From Bosea sp. AS-1 (lineage in GTDB: Bacteria; Pseudomonadota; Alphaproteobacteria; Rhizobiales; Beijerinckiaceae): a stretch of DNA of 64,000 nucleotides. The stretch is taken from contig NZ_CP022372.1 of assembly GCF_002220095.1 (NCBI RefSeq), positions 3,878,501-3,942,500 of the forward strand, read 5' to 3'. The position numbers were made by a program, and so were the translations under genes. The notes under the pieces were generated by a model. The model searched no databases. It worked only from the letters and a program-made list of their open reading frames with translations, and was not told the DNA's origin. Below are positions 1 through 7,931 of this stretch, piece after piece (within the stretch, counting starts at the first letter, position 1; every line of letters begins with the position of its first letter).

Positions 1-1
1 G

Positions 2-877
2 CTGCTGCTCGCGGCAGCGCTGTCCGCTTTCGCGCCGGCCGCTGCCGAGGAGGTCGCCACGCCCTCCTCCGGCATCGAGGATGCGCTCTGCCGGCTGATC
101 GACGACGCGGCGCGGACGCATTCCGTCCCAGCCGCCTTCCTGACGCGGCTGATCTTCCAGGAATCGAGCTTCCGGCCCGGCGTCACCAGCCCGGCCGGCG
201 CGCAGGGCGTCGCGCAGTTCATGCCCGGCACGGCCCGCGAGCGCGGGCTCATCGACCCCTTCGACCCCGAGCAGGCCGTCCCGAAGGCCGCCCATTTCCT
301 GGCGGAGCTGCATGACCGCTTCGGCAATTGGGGGCTGGCGGCCGCCGGCTACAATGGCGGGCCGAACCGGGTCGCGGCCTGGCTCGCCGCCCGGAAGGCG
401 AAGCAGAGCCGTTTCCTGCCCTTCGAGACCGAGAACTACGTCCTCGCCGTCACCGGCCACTCCGTCGAGGATTGGGCGGAGGATGCGGAGAACACCGCCA
501 ATGGCGACGGGCGCTCGCCGCCTCCGCTGGCGGTGACGTCCGATCCGCAAGCGACCTGTGCGCCGACCCTCGTCGCGATCCGCCGGGCGCGGCCTGCCCT
601 TCCCGCCATCGCGGAAGCACCCTTTGCGCCCTGGGGCGTGCAGCTTGCCGGCAATTTCTCGAAGGCGCGGGCGCTCGCTTCCTTCCGGCGCGCCGGCGCG
701 CGCCATCGCGGCATCATCGGCAACCTGCAGCCGATGGTGATCGGCACGAGGCTGCGAAGCCGCGGCACGCGGGCGTTCTACCGGGTCCGTCTGCCGGCCG
801 CGACGCGGGCCGAAGCCACCGCGCTGTGCCGCCGCATCCAGGCCGACCGGGGCGCCTGCGTCGTGCTGAGAAGCTGA
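2..877 (+). CDS. Lytic transglycosylase with SPOR-like tail, 5'-truncated
   Basis: The reading frame is open from the left edge, so the true start lies outside the window. The visible N-terminus is the hydrophobic end of a signal peptide (LLLAAALSAFAPAAAEE). An SLT goose-type lysozyme domain follows: catalytic Glu in FQESSF, then SPAGAQGVAQFMPGTA and AAGYNGGPNRV. The last 75 or so residues (from WGVQLAGNFS) look like a SPOR domain, which in known proteins binds denuded glycan strands at the septum. Expected role: periplasmic cleavage of murein glycan. A downstream L,D-transpeptidase on the same strand fits a cell-wall neighbourhood. Domain calls are by motif recognition. Confidence 0.85.
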   Translation: MLLAAALSAFAPAAAEEVATPSSGIEDALCRLIDDAARTHSVPAAFLTRLIFQESSFRPGVTSPAGAQGVAQFMPGTARERGLIDPFDPEQAVPKAAHFLAELHDRFGNWGLAAAGYNGGPNRVAAWLAARKAKQSRFLPFETENYVLAVTGHSVEDWAEDAENTANGDGRSPPPLAVTSDPQATCAPTLVAIRRARPALPAIAEAPFAPWGVQLAGNFSKARALASFRRAGARHRGIIGNLQPMVIGTRLRSRGTRAFYRVRLPAATRAEATALCRRIQADRGACVVLRS

Positions 878-1067
878 GCCGGCACCCCTTGCAACCGGCG
901 GCAATGTTGCAGGGGCGCAACGGGCCAAAGCAAAGCTCGGCCGCTCTCATCGATGTGATGGCGGCGCAATTGCACGGCCCAAATGAGTCTGACAGGACAT
1001 TGAGGAGACGTTGACTTTTCCATGTCAACTTCGTGCCCAGCGCCACCGATCGTCCGAGGTCCTTCCG

Positions 1068-1646
1068 ATGCTCCGTCCTACCCGTCTGGCCGTGCTTGCC
1101 GGCCTTGGCCTGCTCGCTCTGGGCACTGCCGCCCGCGCCGAAATCGATCCGCTCACGCGCCAGCCGCTGGTCCAGTATGTCGACCCGGCGAAGGCCCAGG
1201 CCACCGCCATCCCGCGCGAAGTCGTCGAGTACCAGACCAGGCAGCGGCCGGGCACCATCGTCATCAACACCACCGAACGGCGCCTCTATTTCGTGCTGCC
1301 GGACGGCAAGGCCGTGCGCTACGGCGTCGGCGTCGGTCGCCCCGGCTTCGACTGGGCCGGCGCCCATTCCATCACCCGCAAGGCCGAATGGCCTGGCTGG
1401 ACGCCGCCGGCTTCGATGCTGAAGCGCCGCCCCGACCTGCCGCGCCACATGGCCGGCGGTCCGGACAACCCGCTCGGGGCGCGGGCCCTCTATCTCGGCT
1501 CGACCCTTTACCGCATCCACGGCTCGAACGAGCCGGAGACGATCGGCCAGGCTGTCTCCTCGGGCTGCATCCGCATGCTGAACGAGGACGTGATCGATCT
1601 CTACGAGCGCGCCAAGGTTGGCACCCGCGTGGTCGTCGCGCGCTGA
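1068..1646 (+). CDS. L,D-transpeptidase (YkuD/ErfK family)
   Basis: 192 aa, exported. The ATG at 1068 was chosen because it gives a clean signal peptide (MLRPTRLAVLAGLGLLALG...ARA); an in-frame upstream start at 1011 would add 19 non-signal residues. The YkuD core occupies about residues 60-190. The catalytic signature is visible near residues 150-170: His in IHGSN and Cys in SSGCIRM. This family makes 3-3 cross-links in peptidoglycan or attaches outer-membrane proteins to it; alphaproteobacteria carry many paralogs, so the exact role is not assignable. A strong intrinsic terminator follows 24 nt after the stop. Confidence 0.92.
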   Translation: MLRPTRLAVLAGLGLLALGTAARAEIDPLTRQPLVQYVDPAKAQATAIPREVVEYQTRQRPGTIVINTTERRLYFVLPDGKAVRYGVGVGRPGFDWAGAHSITRKAEWPGWTPPASMLKRRPDLPRHMAGGPDNPLGARALYLGSTLYRIHGSNEPETIGQAVSSGCIRMLNEDVIDLYERAKVGTRVVVAR

Positions 1647-1669
1647 GCGGCGCCAACGGCAGAGATTTC

Positions 1670-1698
1670 AAAGGCCGGCGGCGACGCCGGCCTTTTTC
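1670..1698 (+). terminator. Intrinsic terminator after L,D-transpeptidase
   Basis: An 11-bp perfect stem (aaaggccggcg at 1670-1680 with cgccggccttt at 1685-1695), a 4-nt loop and a T-rich tail directly follow the L,D-transpeptidase stop. Confidence 0.85.
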
Positions 1699-2239
1699 TT
1701 TGGAGGCGTGCGCCTGGCGGCTCGCGCACACAAGCTTTCGGCCGCCCGCGTTGCCGCGTTCGTCCGGGATGAGGGGCAGCGGAGCGCCGCGAGGCGCAGG
1801 TTGTATCGGGCCGCGTCCATTGAGCCAGGACGCGGCGCGGAAGGATTGAGCCACCTTCCGCACGCCCCGTGGCGCTCCGCCTTCGGCGATTTTCAGACTC
1901 CGAGCCGCGCTTATAAGGGCGGGCGGGCCAGCCATGCCGTCCTGCGGCCTCAACGCCCCAAAGGGTGCGCCACACCGCGGTGTCGGACAGGGCCGCTTCC
2001 GCCAACCCGTCCAGCGAGCTCCTCGCACAGGGATCGTAATGTCCCCAGGGCGGTGCCCCGAAGCCTCCCGGGAGTGGATCGTAACTCCACCCGCAGGCGC
2101 CGACCTCGCCCCGCCAACGGCATACCTCCGGATGGCTGCCCCTCGGGGACGAGGTGACCCCAGAATAGCCATGCCCCGACAGGCGGGGATAAGTTTGCGG
2201 CAAGGCCAGCTTCCGACCCGTAGTGGTCATCCGCCACGA
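1699..2239. other. Hairpin-rich non-coding block, possible structured RNA
   Basis: This 540-nt stretch holds no convincing gene; the long frames crossing it are Arg/Pro/Gly-rich and look like shadows. It is full of short perfect stems. Two adjacent hairpins (1811-1835 and 1837-1861) each have an 8-bp perfect stem and the same 9-nt loop ATTGAGCCA. Two more near 2031-2048 and 2075-2092 have weaker stems and share a loop containing TCGTAA. ACACCGCGGTGT near 1974 is a perfect palindrome, and CCTCG/CGAGG and CCCCG/CGGGG stems lie near 2140-2200. The paired hairpins with identical loops suggest a structured RNA or a genome-wide repeat. Identity and strand are unknown. Confidence 0.5.
1811..1861. 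repeat. Twin hairpins with identical 9-nt loops
   Basis: The stem CCGCGTCC/GGACGCGG (1811-1818 with 1828-1835) and the stem GCGGAAGG/CCTTCCGC (1837-1844 with 1854-1861) are both perfect 8-mers. The stems differ in sequence, but both enclose ATTGAGCCA. Loop conservation with stem divergence is what selection on a hairpin-loop binding site would give. Confidence 0.75.
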
Positions 2240-2479
2240 CTACGAAGCGCCGATGCCCGTGTCCGATGCGAGGAAGCGCTCGACAGCGCCGGCGCTCAAT
2301 GCCTGAGCGGGATCTTCCCTCCAAAGATCAAGAATGATGGCTGCTAAGCGGGCTCTCGCCCGCCTCTGCTGCTGACCCCAGACGGTGTTAACGCTGTTCA
2401 CCGCCATCCAAGCTGCGTCGAAAGCGCGAGCCAATTTTGCCAGTTCTACAGGTTCGACAACAATGCCTTGAAACGGCAT
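2240..2479 (-). CDS. Small conserved hypothetical protein
   Basis: 79 aa. The ATG at 2479 (MPFQGIVVEP) was chosen because GGAG lies 5 nt upstream; a longer frame to 2542 adds 21 residues with no better signal. The body is helical and charged (VELAKLARAFDAAWMAVN, RARARLAAIILDLWRED, GAVERFLASD). Similar short proteins with an 'EPxELAKLAxAFDAAW' start seem common in Bradyrhizobium and relatives (from memory). Function unknown. No signal peptide or membrane segment is visible. It lies at the edge of the hairpin-rich block. Confidence 0.6.
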   Translation of the reverse strand: MPFQGIVVEPVELAKLARAFDAAWMAVNSVNTVWGQQQRRARARLAAIILDLWREDPAQALSAGAVERFLASDTGIGAS

Positions 2480-2618
2480 GTCCTCTCCATGCGCCAGAGA
2501 AGAGGAACAATTTAAGAGGCAGCGCACCCCTCGCAATGTCAAAAGCTAGGTCCGCTTTCGAACCATAACAGACCCTCGGGTCTTGCTAGCGGCTAGATTT
2601 TTCGCTCCAAATATCACC

Positions 2619-3023
2619 ATGTACGTATCTTACGATGACATCACGAAGCGCATCGCCCAACCACCTCTGTGGTGGTGCAATGGCGTTCCAAGATATGGCC
2701 AGTTTCGTCCGAACGATACGAGCGTCTACGCCTCTGCCGCAGTGCTCGTTTCGGTGCATTGCCAATATTGCAGAAAGCCCTTTCTCGTCGGTGTAGCTGG
2801 CAATACCCCTGGGCTAATAGCTTCAGATGGAAGCCAGATTGGAGATTTATCAGACGACCCACCTTATCATCACATTGACCCCCCGGATCCTATAGAGCCA
2901 CGATGCACGGGCATCAGTGCCACAATGGTTCCGCTGGAGATCATCGAAGCGTGGTGGCGCCCCCCGGAGATCTCTAGCGTGTGGACGCGCCTGCCCCATC
3001 TTGAAGGACCTTGGAAGGCCTAA
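2619..3023 (+). CDS. Hypothetical protein with possible zinc-binding CxxC
   Basis: 134 aa from the ATG at 2619 (MYVSYDDITKRIAQPPLWW); a TTG at 2583 would add 12 residues. It has a central HCQYC pair and later His and Cys residues (YHHIDPP, RCTG) that could bind a metal. Aromatic-rich segments (WWCNGVPRYGQF, EAWWRPPEISSVW) suggest a small globular cytoplasmic protein. No function recognised. Base composition is clearly less GC-rich than the flanking chromosome, and the gene faces the equally odd gene at 3066-3401, suggesting joint acquisition. Confidence 0.6.
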   Translation: MYVSYDDITKRIAQPPLWWCNGVPRYGQFRPNDTSVYASAAVLVSVHCQYCRKPFLVGVAGNTPGLIASDGSQIGDLSDDPPYHHIDPPDPIEPRCTGISATMVPLEIIEAWWRPPEISSVWTRLPHLEGPWKA

Positions 3024-3065
3024 ACGTCTGCTCACGACCCGTTGCAGAAGCCGATATCGGCAACG

Positions 3066-3401
3066 TTATTCCCGGCCCCCGTGCGTCTCTTTGGGATCAT
3101 TATATACCGTTTCCCATCCCACGGGCTTGCGGCCGCCTTTGACCGGTTCGGCGAGAAATCCCAATAGCTCGATACCTGCTGTATTGGGCATGAACGTCCA
3201 CCCTTGATTGACCCCGAGGCCGAGTTCTTCAAGGTAACCTGCTACACCCTCGCGAGCTCCGGATGCGTAGTGTTCAAAGTGTAGAACGCCCTTTTCATCC
3301 GCAAACGGCGGCTCATGTTCAAACCATAGACATAGAAGGTGCCAGCCAGCCTTAAGTGCTGGATCGGTCGGGGCGCCATGCCTATCGCGCTCGATGGCCA
3401 T
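3066..3401 (-). CDS. Hypothetical protein
   Basis: 111 aa, cytoplasmic, no signal or membrane segment. It has several aromatic and acidic stretches (GWHLLCLWFEHEPPF, LHFEHYASGAREGV, LGVNQGWTFMPNTAG, VGWETVYNDPKE). No family recognised. It is convergent with the gene at 2619-3023 across a 42-nt gap and shares its lower GC, so the two may be a transferred module. An effector/immunity or toxin/antitoxin relationship is possible but nothing in the sequence proves it. Confidence 0.55.
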   Translation of the reverse strand: MAIERDRHGAPTDPALKAGWHLLCLWFEHEPPFADEKGVLHFEHYASGAREGVAGYLEELGLGVNQGWTFMPNTAGIELLGFLAEPVKGGRKPVGWETVYNDPKETHGGRE

Positions 3402-3489
3402 CTCTCGAAATCCCTATAACGGCAGATGCGCCGCCAGAATGGCGGGGTCGCGCGACGTCTGCAATCGGCCCAAAGCTGCCCTTCCCAGC

Positions 3490-3852
3490 TTATCGCCCCC
3501 TCTCCCGCGAAAGCCCTTTCTCGGCGAGCGCCGCCTCATAGGCGCGCATCTTCTCGCCCATCTGCTCGCCAAGCTCGCGCAGATAATCCCAGGCATAGAT
3601 GCCCGTGTCGTGCATGTCGTCGAAGCCCAGCCTGACCGCATAATGCCCGACCGGCTCGACTCTCAGGATCTCCACCGTGGCCTTGCCGGGGACGATCGTC
3701 TTCTGGCTCGGATGATGGCCCTGCACCTCGGCGGAAGGGCTCTCGACCCGCAGGAGCTCGGCGGGAAGCGCGAAGCTCGCGCCGTCGTCGAAGGTGACGT
3801 GCAGCGTGCGGCGGTCCTTGGCGAGACGGATCTCGGTCGGCCAGGATGACAT
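3490..3852 (-). CDS. DUF971 domain protein
   Basis: 120 aa. The ATG at 3852 (MSSWPTEIRLAKD) was chosen because AGGAGG lies 9 nt upstream; a longer frame adds 12 residues. The sequence matches the DUF971/GBBH-like N-terminal domain: RLAKDRRTLHVTFDDG, FALPAELLRVESPSAEVQGH, VGHYAVRLGFDDMHDTGIYAWDYLREL. In eukaryotic gamma-butyrobetaine hydroxylase this fold binds zinc; the bacterial stand-alone proteins are often linked to Fe-S or Moco genes. Here it is divergent from moaA with 140 nt between the starts, agreeing with a cofactor-related role (inference). Confidence 0.85.
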   Translation of the reverse strand: MSSWPTEIRLAKDRRTLHVTFDDGASFALPAELLRVESPSAEVQGHHPSQKTIVPGKATVEILRVEPVGHYAVRLGFDDMHDTGIYAWDYLRELGEQMGEKMRAYEAALAEKGLSRERGR

Positions 3853-3992
3853 GATCGTGCGCCTCCTTTCGTCGCGGGTAGCAGCCATGCGCTTGACCTT
3901 CGGCGCATCGGTGCCAATGTCTCGCTATAGCAATGTGAAGAAGCGCCTGCATCCCGTGCGGAGCGGGCGCCGCAGCCGGAGTTGAGGCAGAC

Positions 3993-5021
3993 GTGCTGCT
4001 CGACGACATGAAGCCGCTGACGCGGGCGCCGCTGGTCGACCCGTTCGGCCGCACGATTTCCTATCTGCGCATCTCGGTGACGGATCGCTGCGATTTCCGC
4101 TGCGTCTATTGCATGGCCGAGAACATGCAGTTCCTGCCGCGCAAGGAGCTGCTGACGCTGGAGGAGCTCGACCGCATCGCCAGCGCCTTCGTCGCGCGCG
4201 GCACGCGCAAGCTGCGACTCACCGGTGGCGAGCCGCTGGTGCGCCGCGACATCATGAGCCTGTTCCGCTCGCTTTCGCGCCACCTCACCTCCGGCGCGCT
4301 CGATGAACTGACGCTGACCACCAATGGCTCGCTGCTGCACAAATATGCCGACGAGCTCGCCGGCTACGGCGTGCGCCGCGTCAACGTGTCGCTCGATACC
4401 CTCGATGCCGACAAGTTCCGCGAGATCACCCGCCGCGGCGACCTCAACGTCGTGCTCGGCGGCATCGAGGCGGCGCGCAAGGCCGGCATCCGCGTCAAGA
4501 TCAACGCCGTGGCGCTGAAGGGCGTCAATGACGGCGAGATCGAACAGCTGATGCTCTGGTCGCACGGCCTCGGCATGGACCTGACCCTGATCGAGGTCAT
4601 GCCGATGGGCGAGATCGAGGTCGGGCGCATCGACCAGTACCTGCCGCTCTCGGTGGTGCGTGGCAACCTCGCGGAGAAGTATTCGCTGGTCGACGACCCG
4701 TACCGGACCGGCGGACCGGCGCGCTATGCCCGCGTCAAGGAGACCGGCGGCCTCGTCGGCTTCATCACGCCCATGACCCATAATTTCTGCGAGAGCTGCA
4801 ACCGCGTGCGCCTGACCTGCACCGGTACGCTCTACATGTGCCTCGGCCAGGAGGACGCAGCCGATCTGCGCGCCGCCGTACGGTCCTCGAAGGACGATGC
4901 CCTCCTCTTCCGCACGATGGACGAGGCGATCGCACGCAAGCCCAAGGGCCACGACTTCGTCATCGACCGCCGCCACGACAAGCCTGCGGTCGGCCGGCAC
5001 ATGAGCGTGACGGGCGGCTGA
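3993..5021 (+). CDS. moaA: GTP 3',8-cyclase MoaA
   Basis: 342 aa radical-SAM enzyme for the first step of molybdenum cofactor synthesis, GTP to 3',8-cyclo-GTP. The N-terminal SAM cluster motif is CDFRCVYC (Cys33, Cys37, Cys40). The second 4Fe-4S site is in [14 protein letters not shown] near residues 265-280. SAM-binding GGEPLVR is present. Two C-terminal residues, GG, match the family's functional GG tail. The GTG start is supported by GAGG 5 nt upstream; an ATG 15 nt further in is possible. No other moa gene is adjacent. Confidence 0.95.
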   Translation: MLLDDMKPLTRAPLVDPFGRTISYLRISVTDRCDFRCVYCMAENMQFLPRKELLTLEELDRIASAFVARGTRKLRLTGGEPLVRRDIMSLFRSLSRHLTSGALDELTLTTNGSLLHKYADELAGYGVRRVNVSLDTLDADKFREITRRGDLNVVLGGIEAARKAGIRVKINAVALKGVNDGEIEQLMLWSHGLGMDLTLIEVMPMGEIEVGRIDQYLPLSVVRGNLAEKYSLVDDPYRTGGPARYARVKETGGLVGFITPMTHNFCESCNRVRLTCTGTLYMCLGQEDAADLRAAVRSSKDDALLFRTMDEAIARKPKGHDFVIDRRHDKPAVGRHMSVTGG

Positions 5022-5072
5022 CGCTCCCCGCCTTCCCTTGACCGGCCGGGCGAATGCGGTAACCGTCGGGCC

Positions 5073-5684
5073 ATGGCGGGGCGTTTGCGTTCAGTAATTC
5101 AGGTTGGGGCACGCCGGCTGCACGCGGCCGGCAGCGCGCTCTACGAAGCTGCGCGGCAGACCCACGCAGCCCGGCTCCTCATCATGGCTGCACGGCTCAA
5201 GTGGGAAACTCCGCTTGTCGCCATCCTCGTCGCAGCGACCCTGCTCTTCTGCCTCTATCTCGGCTGGTCGACCGGCCGCGGGGTGCATGCCGTGCTCCTG
5301 CCCGCCTCGCCGACCGGGATCGGTGCGACGATCGCCGGCCTCATCGCGGGACTTGCGGTGCTGGAGCTCACCGCCGCCTTCGCGGTCACGCTGATGACGG
5401 CCGGCCTGCAGCTCGCCTATGACACCGGGCGGCATTGCATGCTCGCCCTGCTTGCGATCGCCAGCGCCTTCGCGCTCGCCGGCCTGGCGTGGCGGCTCTG
5501 GGAGTTCGAAACCGCCGCTTTCGCCGGCACGATCCTGCCCGTGCTGGGCACGGCCGGTCTCGTCACGCTGACGGTCTGGTTCGAGCGCACCTATCTGCGG
5601 CCGGCCTATCCCGGCTTCCGCGATTTCTGGGTCGACGTCGTCGACGCCCGCCACTTCCTGATGCGGTCCGCCCATGGCGAATGA
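5073..5684 (+). CDS. Membrane protein of three-gene operon, first gene
   Basis: 203 aa. A basic N-terminal region is followed by about four hydrophobic segments (LVAILVAATLLFCLYLGW; TIAGLIAGLAVLELTAAFAV; MLALLAIASAFALAGLAW; AFAGTILPVLGTAGLVTLTV), then a soluble tail ending HFLMRSAHGE. No known family recognised. The stop overlaps the next gene by 11 nt, so the two are probably translationally coupled. It is the first gene of a set with a coiled-coil membrane protein and an anchored VWA-like protein; it may be the membrane platform of that complex (inference). Confidence 0.7.
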   Translation: MAGRLRSVIQVGARRLHAAGSALYEAARQTHAARLLIMAARLKWETPLVAILVAATLLFCLYLGWSTGRGVHAVLLPASPTGIGATIAGLIAGLAVLELTAAFAVTLMTAGLQLAYDTGRHCMLALLAIASAFALAGLAWRLWEFETAAFAGTILPVLGTAGLVTLTVWFERTYLRPAYPGFRDFWVDVVDARHFLMRSAHGE

Positions 5685-7146
5685 GAACGGCAGCGCCGAG
5701 CCGCAACGGCGCAGCAGCATCGCCCCGATGACGGCGCATCACCTCGCCGAGTCGGTCAAGGCCGGGCATCACGGCGCCAGCGACGCGGTCGAGAACCAAC
5801 CACCGGCTCATGCGACGATGCTGTCGCAGACCGAGCAGACGCTGATCGCGCGGGCCCGCGAGCATTTCACCACGATCCGGCAAGAGGCGGCGGCGAGCCT
5901 CAACGCGCTCCAGGCCGAGATCGCCGGCCGGCGCGAATTGTTCACGCAACAGCGCTTCGAGGGGCGCGTGCGCAGCGTCGAAGCGACGATGCGCGCCGCC
6001 CTCAACAAGCATGGCAGCGAGCTGGAGCAACGCGTCTACGACGCGCTGCGGGCCAAGCGCGAATACGCCTTCTTCAACTACGAGAACAAGCGCCGGGCCG
6101 ATCCCAAGCTCGACAAATGGCAGTTCATCCTGTTCTTCCTCGTCGTGCCGCTGGTGATCGAAAGCCTGCTCAACGGCAACTTCTTCGCCGAGGCCAGCGA
6201 TTTCGGCCTGGTCGGCGGCGCGGCGACGGCCGTCATCATCTCGGCGCTCAACATCTCGCTCGGCTTCTTCATGGGCGTCGGCCCCGCGCGCTACTGCCAG
6301 CATGTGAAGAGCTCGCATCTGTTCTGGGCGCTGCCGGCCTATGCCGGCATGATCGCGCTGATCGTGCTGTTCAATCTGGCCGTCGGCCATTACCGCGAGA
6401 TGCTGATCGCCAATCCCGATGCGCGCTCCTTCCAGGTGATGCCGCGCATGCTGGAGAACCCCTTCGCCATCTACGATCTGAAATCGGTGGCGCTCGTCAT
6501 CATCGGCTGCATCGTCGCCTTCGTCTCGGCGACCAAGGGCTATTCGGCCTTCGGCAGCTATCCGGGCCATGCCGCCGCCTATAAGCGCTGGCGCCAGCGC
6601 TGGGGAGCGGTCGAGGAGGAGCGGCGCCGGCTCGACGGCGAGTTGCTGCCGGAGCTGGAGGCGCTGAGGACGCAGATCGACGGCTTCCGCGAGGATTGCC
6701 GCGACGAGCTCGGCAAGCTCCAGGGCCTGAAGGCCAAGGCCGAGAAGGCGCGCGATCTCTACGTCTCCCGTCTCGGGCAGCTGCGCGCCGCCAAGGACGC
6801 GGCGATGATGCAATATCGCGAGGCCAATCTGCGTGTCCGCACCGATCTGCCGCCGGCCTATTTCGCGCAAAGCCTCAACCTCGCCGAGATCGACCAGCCC
6901 AGCGAACTGCCGGAATATGTCGCCGCACGCCGCCAGATGGAGGATTTCGAGCAGCAGCTCGGCACGATGCCGGCACTGATCGAGGCGACGCTGAAGGACA
7001 GGCTCGTGCTGCTGCGCGGCATCGACCTCGCCGGCGAGGTCGAGCAGGTGAAGCTGCGCGCAGCGCAGGCCGGGCGCGAGGCCTTCGAGCGCGACGAGGC
7101 GGCGCAGAAGCAGGCGGCCGAGGAATTCGCCGCCATGCCGCGCTAG
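5674..7146 (+). CDS. Coiled-coil membrane protein of three-gene operon, second gene
   Basis: 490 aa. Residues about 50-130 are a charged helical/coiled-coil region. Four hydrophobic segments lie between about 150 and 290 (FILFFLVVPLVIESLL; GGAATAVIISALNISLGFF; AYAGMIALIVLFNLAVG; VALVIIGCIVAFVSATKGY). A long coiled coil fills the C-terminal 190 residues (ELLPELEALRTQIDGF, RQMEDFEQQLGTMPAL). The arrangement resembles large coiled-coil membrane proteins, but no family is recognised. It starts 11 nt before the upstream stop and ends 9 nt before the VWA-like gene, so the three are almost certainly co-transcribed. Confidence 0.75.
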   Translation: MANENGSAEPQRRSSIAPMTAHHLAESVKAGHHGASDAVENQPPAHATMLSQTEQTLIARAREHFTTIRQEAAASLNALQAEIAGRRELFTQQRFEGRVRSVEATMRAALNKHGSELEQRVYDALRAKREYAFFNYENKRRADPKLDKWQFILFFLVVPLVIESLLNGNFFAEASDFGLVGGAATAVIISALNISLGFFMGVGPARYCQHVKSSHLFWALPAYAGMIALIVLFNLAVGHYREMLIANPDARSFQVMPRMLENPFAIYDLKSVALVIIGCIVAFVSATKGYSAFGSYPGHAAAYKRWRQRWGAVEEERRRLDGELLPELEALRTQIDGFREDCRDELGKLQGLKAKAEKARDLYVSRLGQLRAAKDAAMMQYREANLRVRTDLPPAYFAQSLNLAEIDQPSELPEYVAARRQMEDFEQQLGTMPALIEATLKDRLVLLRGIDLAGEVEQVKLRAAQAGREAFERDEAAQKQAAEEFAAMPR

Positions 7147-7155
7147 GCTCCCGAG

Positions 7156-7920
7156 ATGAAGACCGAGAACTGGGCGATCGTCGCCTCACTGCTGGCCGGG
7201 GTCGCCCTCGTCGGCTTCTTCGCCGCCCCCTCCCTGCTGCGCGGGCCACCGCGCGACCAGGAGACGCTCTGCCCGAAGACCGGCCCGGTTGGGCAAACGC
7301 TGATCCTCGTCGACAAGAGCGACCCGTGGAGCGAGGTCCAGGCCGGGCGCCTCAAGGCGCTGGTCAAACAGGTCGGCGACGAATTGCCGGCCGATCGGAT
7401 GCTCTCGATCTATGTCTTCAACGACGTGTTCGAGCCTGGCTTCCCGGCGCTGATCTCGCTGTGCAACCCGGGCAAGACGGCAAGCGAGTTCATCGGCAAT
7501 CCGCGCCGCGAATATGTCAAATGGGTCGAGAAGTTCGGTCGCCCGCTCGACGACGCCCTGAAGATTCTGACCCAGCCCGGCAAGGGCAACCAGTCGCCGA
7601 TCGTCGAGGCCATCGGCGATGTCGTGGCACGCCGCGAGAACCGGGTCGAGAACGGAGATCGCAAGCTGCTGCTCGTCTCCGACATGCTGCAGAACTCGAA
7701 CCAGTATACCGTCTTCGGCAACGGCGCCGGAGCCCGCGACCCCGAGAAGCTCAGGCAGTTGCTGGCAAAGGTCTGGCAGAACTCCGGCGCCGCGAGCTGG
7801 GCGCTGAGCGTGCATCAGGTACAGGGTCTCTACGAGCCGCAGCGTCTTGAACAGGCCGCCACGCTCTGGCAGCAGGCCTTTCGGAAAATGAACGTCAGCG
7901 TGAGCTGGGACAGGCTCTAG
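7156..7920 (+). CDS. Membrane-anchored VWA-like protein of three-gene operon, third gene
   Basis: 254 aa. An N-terminal hydrophobic segment (WAIVASLLAGVALVGFFAA) would act as signal anchor. The rest looks like a degenerate von Willebrand A fold: a first strand with acidic loop (TLILVDKSDPWSE, in place of canonical DxSxS), LPADRMLSIYVFND, and KLLLVSDMLQNSNQY as the later strand-Asp motif. Two Cys (ETLCPK, SLCNPG) could form a periplasmic disulfide. MIDAS geometry may be partly lost. As last gene of the operon it is likely the exposed partner of the two membrane proteins (inference). It converges on the MCP gene. Confidence 0.7.
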   Translation: MKTENWAIVASLLAGVALVGFFAAPSLLRGPPRDQETLCPKTGPVGQTLILVDKSDPWSEVQAGRLKALVKQVGDELPADRMLSIYVFNDVFEPGFPALISLCNPGKTASEFIGNPRREYVKWVEKFGRPLDDALKILTQPGKGNQSPIVEAIGDVVARRENRVENGDRKLLLVSDMLQNSNQYTVFGNGAGARDPEKLRQLLAKVWQNSGAASWALSVHQVQGLYEPQRLEQAATLWQQAFRKMNVSVSWDRL

Positions 7921-7931
7921 GCGCCCGCAGA

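Noticed and set aside
1601..2230. 209-codon minus-strand frame through the hairpin block
   Set aside because: It has no start signal, no domain and runs into the L,D-transpeptidase gene; composition is that of non-coding GC DNA.
3663..5000. 445-codon frame antisense to moaA
   Set aside because: Shadow frame; moaA has all its catalytic motifs on the other strand.
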